From assembly GCF_000719345.1 (NCBI RefSeq), contig NZ_JOFX01000011.1, positions 75,790-139,789 on the forward strand: a DNA stretch of 64,000 bases, written 5' to 3'. Positions 30,802 through 39,670 of the stretch are shown here, piece by piece (positions within the stretch are counted from its first letter, which is position 1; every line of letters starts with the position of its first letter). The position numbers were made by a program, and so were the translations under genes. Source of the DNA: Streptomyces sp. NRRL F-2664. GTDB taxonomy: Bacteria > Actinomycetota > Actinomycetes > Streptomycetales > Streptomycetaceae. The notes under the pieces were generated by a model. The model had not been told where the DNA came from. It worked only from the letters and a program-made list of their open reading frames with translations, and did not search any database.

Positions 30802-32265
30802 TCAGCCGACCCCGAGCCAGCTCTCGATCGGGTGGAGCGCGAAGAAGACCAGGAAGATACCCGTCAGCGCCCACATGAAGCCGCCGATCTCCCGGGCCTT
30901 GCCCTGAGCGATCTTGATGGCGACGTACGAGATGACACCTGCGGCGACACCGGCGGTGATCGAGTAGGTGAACGGCATGATCACGACGGTCAGGAAGACC
31001 GGGATCGAGGTGGAGGTGTCCGCCCAGTCGACGTGGCGGGCGTTCTGCATCATCATCGCGCCGATGACGACCAGCGCCGCGGAGGCGACCTCACCCGGGA
31101 CGATCTGCGTGATCGGGGTGAAGAAGAGGCAGGCGGCGAAGAAGAGGCCGGTCACGACCGAGGCGAGGCCCGTGCGGGCACCCTCGCCGACGCCCGTGGC
31201 GGACTCGACGAACACGGTCTGGCCGGAGCCGCCCGAGACGCCACCGATGGCGCCACCGGCGCCGTCGATGAACAGGGCCTTGGACAGACCCGGCATCCGG
31301 CCCTTGTCGTCGGCCAGCTTCGCCTCGGTGCCGACGCCGATGATGGTGGCCATCGCGTCGAAGAAGCCGGCGAGCACCAGGGTGAAGACGATCATGCCGA
31401 CGGTCATGTAGCCGACGTCGCCCCAGCCGCCGAAGGAGACGTCGCCGAAGAGCGAGAAGTTCGGCATCGAGACCGCGGAGCCGTCCAGCTCCGGCGGGCC
31501 GTTCTTCCAGGCCTTGGGGTCGATGTCCAGGATGGCGTTGAGGATGGCGGCCAGGACCGTGCCGCCGATGATGCCGATCAGGATCGCGCCGGGCACCTTG
31601 CGGGCCTGGAGCATGAAGATGGCGATCAGGGTGACGGCGAACAGCAGGACGGGCCAGCCGGACAGCTCACCGGTCGCACCCAGCTGGACGGGGGGCATGA
31701 ACTCCCCGCCGTTGCCGACGAAACCGGCCTTCACGAAGCCGATCAGGGCCACGAAGAGGCCGATGCCCATGGTGATGGCGTGCTTGAGGGCGAGCGGGAT
31801 CGCGTTCATGATCATCTCTCGGAGGCCGGTGACGACCAGGAGACAGATCACGACACCGTAGAGCACGCACATGCCCATGGCCTGCGGCCAGGTCATCTGG
31901 GGGGCCACCTGCGAGGCGAGCACGCCGGAGACGGAGAGTCCGGCGGCGAGCGCCAGCGGGACCTTGCCGACGAAGCCCATGAGGAGCGTCGTCACGGCGG
32001 CGGCGAAAGCCGTGGCGGTGATGATCGCGGAACCGTCCATCGTGGTTCCGGCGACGTCCTTGCCCGAGAGGAGCAGGGGGTTGAGCAGGAGGATGTACGC
32101 CATCGCCATGAAGGTCGTGATACCGCCACGAACCTCGTTGCCGACGTTGGACCCTCTGTGGGTTATGTGAAAGTAACGGTCGAGCCAAGACGTGCCGGCG
32201 GGGGTCGGAGAGCCGTCGCCGGCCTCTTCCGCGGTGGTCTTGGGCTCCACTGACGACTGGGTCAT
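30802..32265 (-). CDS. AzgA-type NCS2 purine permease
   Basis: 487 aa from ATG 32263-32265, 9 nt after gggag. It is an integral membrane protein with about 12-14 segments. The AzgA-subfamily signature 'VRGGITTFMAMAYILLLNPLLLSG' is near the N-terminus, and 'GFFDAMATIIGVGTEAKL' and 'GGSGQTVFVESATGVGEGARTGLASV' are the conserved substrate-site regions. This group imports adenine, guanine or hypoxanthine with protons. The neighbouring xanthine dehydrogenase genes suggest it supplies purines for catabolism. Hairpins on both sides make it a separate transcript. Confidence 0.9.
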   Translation of the reverse strand: MTQSSVEPKTTAEEAGDGSPTPAGTSWLDRYFHITHRGSNVGNEVRGGITTFMAMAYILLLNPLLLSGKDVAGTTMDGSAIITATAFAAAVTTLLMGFVGKVPLALAAGLSVSGVLASQVAPQMTWPQAMGMCVLYGVVICLLVVTGLREMIMNAIPLALKHAITMGIGLFVALIGFVKAGFVGNGGEFMPPVQLGATGELSGWPVLLFAVTLIAIFMLQARKVPGAILIGIIGGTVLAAILNAILDIDPKAWKNGPPELDGSAVSMPNFSLFGDVSFGGWGDVGYMTVGMIVFTLVLAGFFDAMATIIGVGTEAKLADDKGRMPGLSKALFIDGAGGAIGGVSGGSGQTVFVESATGVGEGARTGLASVVTGLFFAACLFFTPITQIVPGEVASAALVVIGAMMMQNARHVDWADTSTSIPVFLTVVIMPFTYSITAGVAAGVISYVAIKIAQGKAREIGGFMWALTGIFLVFFALHPIESWLGVG

Positions 32266-32490
32266 GGTGCCTAACTCCCAAGGTTCAAAGGGGCACCCGC
32301 TTGGGGATTGGAGATGCGGGATTTGGGATGCTGCGTTTGGCTGCACGACCCGGGGTGACGGCCCGAGGCGACGCGAAGGTGCACTGCGTGTACTGCGGGT
32401 AGAGCGGGGTGTCCGCTTGTACTACATGGGGGTTTTCGCAGGGGTACTGCCGGCCGAAGGCGACCGCGAGCGGTGCGGTGCTTCGAGTAC
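32266..32490 (-). other. Permease 5' region
   Basis: About 225 bp between the xanthine dehydrogenase terminators and the permease start. It should hold the permease promoter and leader. No known purine riboswitch pattern or other regulatory element was recognised. Confidence 0.45.
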
Positions 32491-32541
32491 TCCGGGCGGT
32501 GCGGCGGTGAAGTGTGACGTTCCCGAGTCGCACCGCCCGGA
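32491..32541 (-). terminator. Second hairpin after the xanthine dehydrogenase operon
   Basis: 13-bp stem, 32491-32503 (tccgggcggtgcg) with 32529-32541, and a 25-nt loop. It is a possible backup terminator for the leftward operon. Confidence 0.6.
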
Positions 32542-32552
32542 GAGTCCGAGGG

Positions 32553-32580
32553 GGTCCGGGGGCCTCGCGGCCCCCGGACC
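32553..32580 (-). terminator. Main terminator of the xanthine dehydrogenase operon
   Basis: Perfect 12-bp stem ggtccgggggcc/ggcccccggacc, 32553-32564 with 32569-32580, and a TCGC loop. It lies 9 bp beyond the large-subunit stop. Confidence 0.88.
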
Positions 32581-32589
32581 GGGTCCGTC

Positions 32590-34989
32590 CTAGAGGGTCC
32601 CGGTGAGGGCTTCCGGACGGATCGGGGTCTTGTTGAGCTCCAGACCGGTCGCCTGCCGGATCGCCGCGAGGACGGCCGGGGTGGACGACAGGGTCGGTGC
32701 CTCGCCCAGACCGCGGAGGCCGTACGGCGCGTTCGGGTCGGCGAGCTCCAGGACGTCGACCGGGATGGTCGGGGTGTCGAGGATGGTCGGGATCAGGTAG
32801 TCCGTGAAGGAGGGGTTGCGCACCTTCGCGGTCTTCGGGTCCACGATGATCTCCTCCATGACCGCCACGCCGAGGCCCTGGGTGGTACCACCCTGGATCT
32901 GGCCGACCACGGAGAGCATGTTGAGGGCCTTGCCCACGTCCTGGGCGGTCGCGAGCTCGACGACCTTGACCAGGCCGAGCTCGGTGTCCACCTCGACGAC
33001 CGCGCGGTGCGCGGCGAAGGTGTACTGGACGTGGCCGTCGCCCTGGCCCGTCTTCAGGTCGAAGGCGACCGTCGGGCGGTGGCGGAACTCGAGTTCGAGG
33101 TCGATGGCCTCGTCCTCCAGGATGTCGGCGATGTCCGCGAGGACCTCGCCGCCGTCGGTGACGACCTTGCCGCCCTCCAGGAGGAGCTCGGCGTGGGCCC
33201 AGGCCGGGTGGTAGGAGCCGTTCTTGCGGCGGCCCATCTCCAGCAGCGCCTCGCGCACGGCCTCACAGGTGTTCTTCACGGCGCCACCGGTCATGTACGT
33301 CTGCCGCGAGGCGGACGTGGAACCGGCGGAGCCGACCTGCGTGTCGGCCGGGTGGATGGTCACCTGCGTGACGCCCAGCTCGGTACGGGCGATCTGCGCG
33401 TGGACGGTGACACCGCCCTGGCCGACCTCCGCCATGGCCGTGTGGACCATCGCGACCGGCTCGCCGTTGATGACCTCCAGGCGCACGCGGGCGGTGGAGT
33501 AGTCGTCGAAGCCCTCGGAGAAGCCGACGTTCTTGATGCCGACCGCGTAGCCGACGCCGCGGACGACGCCCTCGCCGTGCGTGGTGTTCGACAGGCCGCC
33601 CGGCAGCGCGCGGACGTCCGCGCCCTCGCCGGCGGTCTCCCACTGGCGCTCCGGCGGCAGCGGGCGGGCCTTGACCCGGCGCAGCAGCTCGGCGACCGGC
33701 GCCGGGGAGTCCACGACCTGGCCGGTGGGCATGATCGTGCCCATCTCCATGGCGTTCAGCTGGCGGAACTCCACCGGGTCCATGCCCAGCTTCGCCGCGA
33801 GCTTGTCCATCTGGGCCTCGTAGGCGAAGCAGGCCTGGACGGCGCCGAAGCCGCGCATCGCGCCGCAGGGCGGGTTGTTCGTGTAGAGCGCGATCGCCTC
33901 GATGTCGACGTTGTCGACGACGTACGGGCCGACGGAGAGCGAGGAGGCGTTGCCGACGACGGCCGGGGAGGCCGAGGCGTAGGCGCCGCCGTCGAGCACG
34001 ATCCGGCACTTCATGTGCGTGATCTTGCCGTCCTTGGTGGCGCCGTGCTCGTACCAGAGCTTCGCCGGGTGGCGGTGCACGTGGCCGAAGAAGGACTCGA
34101 AGCGGTTGTAGACGATCTTGACCGGCTTGTTGGTCGCGAGGGCCAGCAGGCAGGCGTGGATCTGCATCGAGATGTCCTCGCGGCCGCCGAAGGCACCGCC
34201 GACGCCGGAAAGCGTCATGCGGACCTTCTCCTCGGGCAGGCCGAGGACGGGGGCGATCTGCTTGAGGTCCGAGTGCAGCCACTGGGTGGCGACGTAGAGG
34301 TCGACACCGCCGTCCTCGGACGGCACGGCGAGGCCGGACTCCGGGCCGAGGAAGGCCTGGTCCTGCATGCCGAAGGTGTACTCGCCCTCGACGATGACGT
34401 CGGCGCGCTTGCGGGCCTCCTCCACGTCGCCGCGGATGATCGGCTGGCGGTGCACGATGTTCGGGTGCGGGACGTGGCCGGAGTGGTGGTCGTCGCGGCC
34501 CGGGTGGATCAGCGGCGCGTCGGCGGCGAGGGCGGAGGCCTCGTCCGTGACGAGCGGCAGCTCCCGGTAGTCGATCTTGATCTTGGCGGCCGCGCGGCGG
34601 GCGGTCTCCGGGTGGTCCGCGGCCACGAGGGCCACCGGCTCACCGTGGTGGCGTACCCGGCCGTTGGCGAGGACGGGGGTGTCCTGGATCTCCAGGCCGT
34701 AGTTCTTCATCTCGGCCGGCAGGTCGTCGTACGTCAGGACCGAGTAGACGCCCGGCATGGCCAGCGCCTCGGAGATGTCGATGGAGACGATCTCGGCGTG
34801 GGCGACGGTGCTGCGCAGCGTCTGGCCCCACAGCATGTCCTCGTGCCACATGTCCGAGGAGTACGCGAACTCACCGGTCACCTTGAGGGTGCCGTCCGGG
34901 CGGAGCGTGGACTCGCCGATCCCACCCTTGGTGTGCTTCTGGGTGACGTTCGTCGGCGTACCGGAGGGCACGGTGCGAGTGTTGGCCAT
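32590..34989 (-). CDS. Xanthine dehydrogenase, molybdopterin-binding large subunit
   Basis: 799 aa, normal for a separate large subunit. It has the molybdo-flavoenzyme motifs 'VGGAFGGRED', 'CGAMRGFGAVQ', 'MAEVGQGGVTVHAQIA' and, at the C-terminus, 'GLRGLGEAP' with the catalytic Glu. It binds Mo-molybdopterin and hydroxylates hypoxanthine/xanthine to urate in the cytosol. It is the last gene of the three-subunit operon (FAD, [2Fe-2S], Mo), starting 2 bp after the small-subunit stop. A related substrate such as nicotinate or another heterocycle is possible; the PucR and AzgA neighbours favour purines. Confidence 0.92.
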   Translation of the reverse strand: MANTRTVPSGTPTNVTQKHTKGGIGESTLRPDGTLKVTGEFAYSSDMWHEDMLWGQTLRSTVAHAEIVSIDISEALAMPGVYSVLTYDDLPAEMKNYGLEIQDTPVLANGRVRHHGEPVALVAADHPETARRAAAKIKIDYRELPLVTDEASALAADAPLIHPGRDDHHSGHVPHPNIVHRQPIIRGDVEEARKRADVIVEGEYTFGMQDQAFLGPESGLAVPSEDGGVDLYVATQWLHSDLKQIAPVLGLPEEKVRMTLSGVGGAFGGREDISMQIHACLLALATNKPVKIVYNRFESFFGHVHRHPAKLWYEHGATKDGKITHMKCRIVLDGGAYASASPAVVGNASSLSVGPYVVDNVDIEAIALYTNNPPCGAMRGFGAVQACFAYEAQMDKLAAKLGMDPVEFRQLNAMEMGTIMPTGQVVDSPAPVAELLRRVKARPLPPERQWETAGEGADVRALPGGLSNTTHGEGVVRGVGYAVGIKNVGFSEGFDDYSTARVRLEVINGEPVAMVHTAMAEVGQGGVTVHAQIARTELGVTQVTIHPADTQVGSAGSTSASRQTYMTGGAVKNTCEAVREALLEMGRRKNGSYHPAWAHAELLLEGGKVVTDGGEVLADIADILEDEAIDLELEFRHRPTVAFDLKTGQGDGHVQYTFAAHRAVVEVDTELGLVKVVELATAQDVGKALNMLSVVGQIQGGTTQGLGVAVMEEIIVDPKTAKVRNPSFTDYLIPTILDTPTIPVDVLELADPNAPYGLRGLGEAPTLSSTPAVLAAIRQATGLELNKTPIRPEALTGTL

Positions 34990-34991
34990 GA

Positions 34992-35591
34992 TCAGACAGC
35001 CTCTCCCTGACGGGCGGCCGCGAGGCGGACCGCGTCGAGGATCTTCTCGTAGCCCGTGCAGCGGCAGAGGTTGCCGGACAGGGCCTCACGGATGTCCTGG
35101 TCGGACGGGTCGGAGTTCTGCTCCAGGAGCGCATCGGCCTGTACGAGCAGGCCCGGGGTGCAGAAACCGCACTGGACCGCGCCGGCGTCGATGAACGCCT
35201 GCTGGATGGTGGAGAGTTCGACGCCCTCACCGGTCTGCGAGTCGGTGCCCCTGGCGGACCACCGCTGCGCCTCGTCCGTGGACACGCCCGCGCCGCTGCC
35301 GCACGCGCCGGTGCCGCAGCCGTGGCCGTGCTCCTCGCGCTGCTTGGCGAAGTCGGCCAGGCCCTCGACGGTCACGACGTCGCGGCCCTCGACCTGGCCG
35401 GCGGCCACCAGACAGGAACAGACCGGCACGCCGTCGAGGCGGACGGTGCAGGAGCCGCACTCGCCCTGCTCGCACGCGTTCTTCGAGCCGGGCAGACCCA
35501 GGCGCTCGCGCAGCACGTAGAGGAGGGACTCACCCTCCCAGACGTCGTCGGCTTCCTGCGGACGACCGTTGACGGTGAAATTGACGCGCAT
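34992..35591 (-). CDS. Xanthine dehydrogenase, [2Fe-2S] small subunit
   Basis: 199 aa. The plant-type cluster motif is CEQGECGSC, followed by the fourth Cys within 'VPVCSCLVAAG'. The second helical cluster domain has 'QCGFCTPGLL' and 'LCRCTGYEKI'. It passes electrons from the Mo site to FAD. It is about 30-40 residues longer than usual because of an insertion between the two domains containing HGHGCGTGACGSG and then a polar stretch. It is separated from the upstream and downstream subunit genes by 2 bp each. Confidence 0.93.
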   Translation of the reverse strand: MRVNFTVNGRPQEADDVWEGESLLYVLRERLGLPGSKNACEQGECGSCTVRLDGVPVCSCLVAAGQVEGRDVVTVEGLADFAKQREEHGHGCGTGACGSGAGVSTDEAQRWSARGTDSQTGEGVELSTIQQAFIDAGAVQCGFCTPGLLVQADALLEQNSDPSDQDIREALSGNLCRCTGYEKILDAVRLAAARQGEAV

Positions 35592-35593
35592 GC

Positions 35594-36487
35594 TTACGCA
35601 GCCCCTTCAAGCGAGCGGCCGTTCGTGCCGCGGTACTGCTCCCAGGTCCAGACGAGCTGGCGGCGAGCGAGGATGCCGACCGCGTGACGGCGGTACTTCG
35701 CCGTGCCACGGACGTCGTCGATCGGGTTGCAGGCGGCGGAGGCGAGCTCACCGAACTGCTTGGCGATCGACGGGGTGATGACCTTCCCGTTGTCCCAGAA
35801 GCCGCCCTCTTCGAGCGCGGCGTTCAGGAACTCCTCGGCGGCCTTGGCCCGGACCGGGGTCGGGGCGGCCGAACCGATGCCCGTACGCACGGTGCGGGTG
35901 TCGGGGTGGAGGGCCAGGCCGAAGCCGCACACCGCGATGACCATCGCGTTGCGCGTGCCGACCTTCGAGTACTGCTGGGGGCCCGTGGCGTTCTTGATGT
36001 GGACCGACTTGATGAGCTCGTCGGCGGCCAGCGCGTTGCGCTTGACGCCCGTGTAGAACTCGTCGATCGGGATCATGCGCGAGCCGCGTACGGACTCGAC
36101 CTCGACCTCGCAGCCGGCGGCCAGCAGGGCGGGGTGGGAGTCACCGGCGGGCGAGGCGCAACCGAGGTTGCCGCCGACACCGCCGCGGTTGCGGATCTGC
36201 GGGGACGCGACCGTGTGCGAGGCGAGCGCGAGACCCGGCAACGTGGTGCGCAGGTTCTCCATGATCTGGGCGTACGGGACGGAGGCGCCGAGCTTGGTGA
36301 CCTCCTCGCCTACCTCCCACTCCCGCAGCAGCTCGATGCGGTTGAGGTCAAGGAGGTACTCCGGACGGCGGTGGTCGAAGTTGATCTCGACCATGATGTC
36401 GGTGCCACCCGCAATCGGCACAGCTGTGGGGAACTCGGCCTTAGCGGCGAGCGCCTCCTCCCAGCTGGCGGGGCGAAGGAAGTCCAT
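35594..36487 (-). CDS. Xanthine dehydrogenase, FAD-binding subunit
   Basis: 297 aa. It has the CO-dehydrogenase-flavoprotein fold: 'AVPIAGGTDIMVEINFDHRRPEYLLDL' (FAD binding), 'TLPGLALASHTVASPQIRNRGGVGGNLGCASPAGD' (second FAD motif), and a C-terminal domain 'GIGSAAPTPVRAKAAEEFL...'. It transfers electrons to NAD+. First gene of the operon, 254 bp from and divergent to pucR. Confidence 0.93.
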   Translation of the reverse strand: MDFLRPASWEEALAAKAEFPTAVPIAGGTDIMVEINFDHRRPEYLLDLNRIELLREWEVGEEVTKLGASVPYAQIMENLRTTLPGLALASHTVASPQIRNRGGVGGNLGCASPAGDSHPALLAAGCEVEVESVRGSRMIPIDEFYTGVKRNALAADELIKSVHIKNATGPQQYSKVGTRNAMVIAVCGFGLALHPDTRTVRTGIGSAAPTPVRAKAAEEFLNAALEEGGFWDNGKVITPSIAKQFGELASAACNPIDDVRGTAKYRRHAVGILARRQLVWTWEQYRGTNGRSLEGAA

Positions 36488-36741
36488 GTGCGGCTCTCTT
36501 CTTCTTCATCGTGTCGTTCACTTCAAGCCAGGAGGCCAAAGGGCCCTCGACTGGTCGTTCACGTGCTGTTAACGCGGTGTGGACTCAGTACACAAGCCGC
36601 CCGTCCCCCGGGTGCAGTCACCGAAACCATGAAGGAGTTGGCTGACGGCCTCCCTCGTCTTGTAGATTCGTATGAAAGGCAGGATGCGACGACCTGCCCG
36701 ATTTCCAACGGCAACATTCGAGACAGATCGGCGGCGACATC
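36488..36741. promoter_or_regulatory. Divergent control region between the xanthine dehydrogenase operon and pucR
   Basis: 254 bp, AT-richer than its surroundings, with gttaac at 36568-36573 and a tagatt-like -10 hexamer near 36664 ahead of pucR. PucR-type regulators usually control the gene set next to them from such a region. No clear operator dyad was identified by eye. Confidence 0.5.
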
Positions 36742-38421
36742 ATGCGGCTGCGCGCACTGCTGGAGACCGAGGTGCTGGGGCTGCGGCTGCTCGGCGGCGA
36801 GGACGAACTCGACCGGACGGTCCGCGGGGTCATGACGACCGACCTGCGCGATCCCAGCCGGTACCTGTCCGGGGGCGAGCTGGTCCTCACCGGCCTGGCC
36901 TGGCGGCGAGATTCGGCCGACTCCGAGCCATTCGTACGAATCCTCGCGAGCGCCGGCGTCGCCGGGCTCGCCGCCGGCGAGGCGGAGCTGGGCGACATCC
37001 CCGACGATCTCGTCTCCGCCTGTGTCCGCAACCGGCTGCCGCTGTTCGCAGTGAACGAGGACGTTGCATTCGCCACGATCACCGAGTACGTCGTCCGGCA
37101 GGTCTCGGGCGAGCGCGCCGGGGACCTGGCGGCCGTCGTGGACCGGCACCGCCGCCTGATGACATCGGGCCCGGCGGGGGGCGGCCCCGACGTGGTGCTG
37201 GATCTCCTCACCACCGACCTCGACCTCCGGGCGTGGGTGCTGTCCCCCACCGGCCGGCAGATCGCCGGGGCGGGTGAGCCGCTGGCGCCGGGCATCTGTG
37301 CGGCGCTGGCGGGCGAGCACCTCGCGGCGGTCCGGACGGGCCGCAGAGGACCGCACCGGATCTCCATCCAGGGTATTACCTACTCGCTCTTCCCGATCAG
37401 GGGACACGGCCGCGGCGCGGCCGGTCCGGCCGTGCGGGACGTACGCGAGACCGTGCTGTCCGACTGGCTGCTGGCCGTCGAGGCGGACGCCGGGGACTGG
37501 CCGGCCGAGCGCCTCGACCTGCTCCAGGGCGTGACCCAGCTGATCGCCGTGGAGCGCGACCGGCGCGATGCCGCCCGCACCGTGCGCCGCCGCCTCGCGC
37601 AGGAGGTCCTGGAGCTGGTGCAGACGGGGGCCGCGCCCGCCGAGATCGCCGCCCGCCTGCGGGTGGCCGCCCCGGTGCTGCTGCCCGGCCTGGGCGCCGC
37701 CCCGCACTGGCAGGTCGTCGTGGCGCGGGTGGACTGGGAGAACGGGGAGATCCCCGGCGGGCCGGTGGCCCAGTCACTGCTGGAGGAGATCCTCGTCGAC
37801 CCGTCGGTCTCGGGCCCGGAGCCGTCCGACCGGATCGCGGTGGCCCACACGGGTGACGAAGCCATCGCGCTGGTCCCGCTGCCCTCGCTCCCGGGGGACG
37901 CCGGGGAGGACAAGGGCCCGGACTCGGCCCTGCACGCCGACGAACTGCTCGCCGTGGTACGGGAGCCCCTGGCGGCCGGCCTCGCCGACGACGGCCGGCT
38001 CACGCTGGGCGTCAGCGCGGCCGTGCACTCCGCCGAGGGGCTGCGCGGGGCGCTGGAGGAGGCACGGCACGCCCGCCGGGTCGCGGCGGCCCGCCCGGGC
38101 CGGGTCTGCGCGGCCGGCCACCACGAGCTGGCCTCGCACGTGCTGCTGCTGCCCTTCGTCCCCGACGACGTGCGCCGCGCCTTCACCGCCCGGCTGCTCG
38201 ACCCGCTGCGGGACTACGACCGCCGCCACCGGGCCGAGCTCATCCCGACCCTGGAGGCCTTCCTCGACTGCGACGGCTCTTGGACCCGCTGCGCCACCCG
38301 GTTGCACCTGCACGTCAACACGCTGCGTTACCGGGTCGGGCGAATCGAGCAGTTGACGGCGCGGGACCTGTCCCGGCTGGAGGACAAGCTCGACTTCTTC
38401 CTCGCACTGCGCATGAGCTGA
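36742..38421 (+). CDS. pucR: PucR-family transcriptional regulator of purine catabolism
   Basis: 559 aa. The N-terminal PucR domain spans about residues 1-125 ('MRLRALLETEVLGLRLLGGEDELDRTVRGVMTTDL', 'GGELVLTGLAWRR'). A central GGDEF-like/CdaR region follows. The C-terminal HTH_30 domain is 'FLDCDGSWTRCATRLHLHVNTLRYRVGRIEQLTARDLS'. PucR proteins sense purine or allantoin-type ligands and activate or repress degradation genes. It is divergent from the xanthine dehydrogenase operon, its likely target. Start ATG 36742. Confidence 0.92.
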   Translation: MRLRALLETEVLGLRLLGGEDELDRTVRGVMTTDLRDPSRYLSGGELVLTGLAWRRDSADSEPFVRILASAGVAGLAAGEAELGDIPDDLVSACVRNRLPLFAVNEDVAFATITEYVVRQVSGERAGDLAAVVDRHRRLMTSGPAGGGPDVVLDLLTTDLDLRAWVLSPTGRQIAGAGEPLAPGICAALAGEHLAAVRTGRRGPHRISIQGITYSLFPIRGHGRGAAGPAVRDVRETVLSDWLLAVEADAGDWPAERLDLLQGVTQLIAVERDRRDAARTVRRRLAQEVLELVQTGAAPAEIAARLRVAAPVLLPGLGAAPHWQVVVARVDWENGEIPGGPVAQSLLEEILVDPSVSGPEPSDRIAVAHTGDEAIALVPLPSLPGDAGEDKGPDSALHADELLAVVREPLAAGLADDGRLTLGVSAAVHSAEGLRGALEEARHARRVAAARPGRVCAAGHHELASHVLLLPFVPDDVRRAFTARLLDPLRDYDRRHRAELIPTLEAFLDCDGSWTRCATRLHLHVNTLRYRVGRIEQLTARDLSRLEDKLDFFLALRMS

Positions 38422-38481
38422 GGAGATCACCCCCGCCACCGGCCGCGGGTCGACCGGTGCGGCTGATGATCCGTCCGGACT

Positions 38482-38499
38482 TTGTGAAAGAGTTCACCC
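38482..38499. promoter_or_regulatory. Rex-operator-like inverted repeat
   Basis: ttgtgaa-agag-ttcaccc. The left half matches the Rex (ROP) half-site fully and the right half fits ttcac. It lies about 90 bp upstream of the TPR-like gene. The Streptomyces Rex consensus is tgtgaacgcgttcaca, so the match is good but not perfect. Confidence 0.35.
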
Positions 38500-38586
38500 G
38501 ACCCCTTGGCCGGAGCCGCCGATCCGTGCTCTCATTTCGCCCCAGGGCTCAACCATGTGCTGCTTGATTGCTTCGGGGAGGGCAAT

Positions 38587-39384
38587 GTGGCGGATACCGC
38601 CATGTCGGGTGCCGGGTCCACCGGGGGAGACGATCCCCTCCAGCGGGCGATATGGCGGCTGCGCTCGCGCGGCTGTTGGACCGACGCGGCAGCACTGCTG
38701 ACGCCTCACGTCGGCAGGGCCGGCCAGGCCGCCGCCGCCGTGCAGCGGACCGCGCTGCTGGTCGAGCGGTGCCTGTTCACGGGCCAGGGCTGGTCCGAGG
38801 CGGAGGACGCGCTGCGGGTCGCCGAGGCGGTCGCGCAGGACGACGACGACCGGGGTGCGGCGGCGTGCGAGCGGGGCCAGCTGGCCTACGCCGCCACCGT
38901 GCTCGGCGTACGCGACCGGGCCGACGAGGCCCGCTCCGCGCTGGGACGGGCCGCGGCCCTGCTGTCGCCCGGTTCCCGGACCCGTCCGCTGCTGGACTTC
39001 CGCCGCGGCCTGGTCGCCGAGCACCTGGCGGACGCCCCGCAGTCGGCGCGGCCGGCGTACCACCGCGCCCACGCGGGGGCGGAGGCGCACGGCGACACCC
39101 TGCTGCTGTCGTTCACATTCCGGCACCTGGCCGCGCTGGCCCTGCGGGACGGCGAGGTGGCCGAGGCCCGCAAGGGCTTCGCGGAGTCGCTGCGGATCCG
39201 GGAGGACCTGGGCTTCCTGATCGGCACGGCCCCGGCACTGGCGGCCCTGGCCGAGGCCGAGCCGGAACCGGAGGCGACCCGCCTGCGCGCCGAGGCCCGC
39301 CGCCTGTTCCACCTCTTGGGCGGCATCCCGACCTGGCTGGCGGACCAACTCCACCCCACCCCGGCCCCCACCCCAGCGGCGTAA
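38587..39384 (+). CDS. TPR-like helical repeat protein
   Basis: 265 aa from GTG 38587, which sits just after ggggaggg; ATG 38602 is an alternative. The sequence is almost entirely helical with TPR-type repeats, e.g. 'AAVQRTALLVERCLFTGQGWSEAEDALRVAEAVA', 'AACERGQLAYAATVLGVRDRADEARSALGRAAALL' and 'DTLLLSFTFRHLAALALRDGEVAEARKGFAESLRIREDLGF'. It probably mediates protein-protein contact in the cytosol. No enzyme motif is seen. The short Pro-rich tail 'HPTPAPTPAA' is likely disordered. A Rex-like site lies upstream. Confidence 0.75.
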   Translation: MADTAMSGAGSTGGDDPLQRAIWRLRSRGCWTDAAALLTPHVGRAGQAAAAVQRTALLVERCLFTGQGWSEAEDALRVAEAVAQDDDDRGAAACERGQLAYAATVLGVRDRADEARSALGRAAALLSPGSRTRPLLDFRRGLVAEHLADAPQSARPAYHRAHAGAEAHGDTLLLSFTFRHLAALALRDGEVAEARKGFAESLRIREDLGFLIGTAPALAALAEAEPEPEATRLRAEARRLFHLLGGIPTWLADQLHPTPAPTPAA

Positions 39385-39415
39385 CACGCCCCCCGCACCA
39401 CGAACCCGGCCCCGC

Positions 39416-39491
39416 GGGCCCACTCCATCCCCGCGGGCCCAACCCAGCCCCACGGGCCCAACCCAGCCCAGCTGGCCCAACCCAGCCCCGC
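39416..39491. repeat. 19-bp tandem repeat, four units
   Basis: ggccc-containing units begin at 39416, 39435, 39454 and 39473, an exact 19-bp period, with middle units reading gggcccaacccagccccac. The array leads straight into a copy of the dispersed repeat at 39482. It lies 3' of the TPR-like gene. Confidence 0.8.
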
Positions 39492-39619
39492 CGGCGTTTG
39501 AGGCGCGGGGTCCGGGGCGGAGCCCCGAGGCTCGAACCCGAACCGGACAACCCGGCCCGGCCCGGCCTCAACACAGCCCCGCCGGCGCTTGAGGCGCGGG
39601 GTCCGGGGCGGAGCCCCGA
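39482..39619. repeat. Two copies of the dispersed palindromic repeat
   Basis: Copies at 39482-39528 and 39573-39619, each ccccgccggcg(t/c)ttgaggcgcgggg followed by tccggggcggagcccc. They fill the gap between the convergent TPR-like and GntR genes and may serve as its transcription terminators. Confidence 0.85.
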
Positions 39620-39670
39620 CCGCCCGCGAGGACCGGGCCCGGGCGGAGCCCGGCCGGAGCCGCCCCCGGG

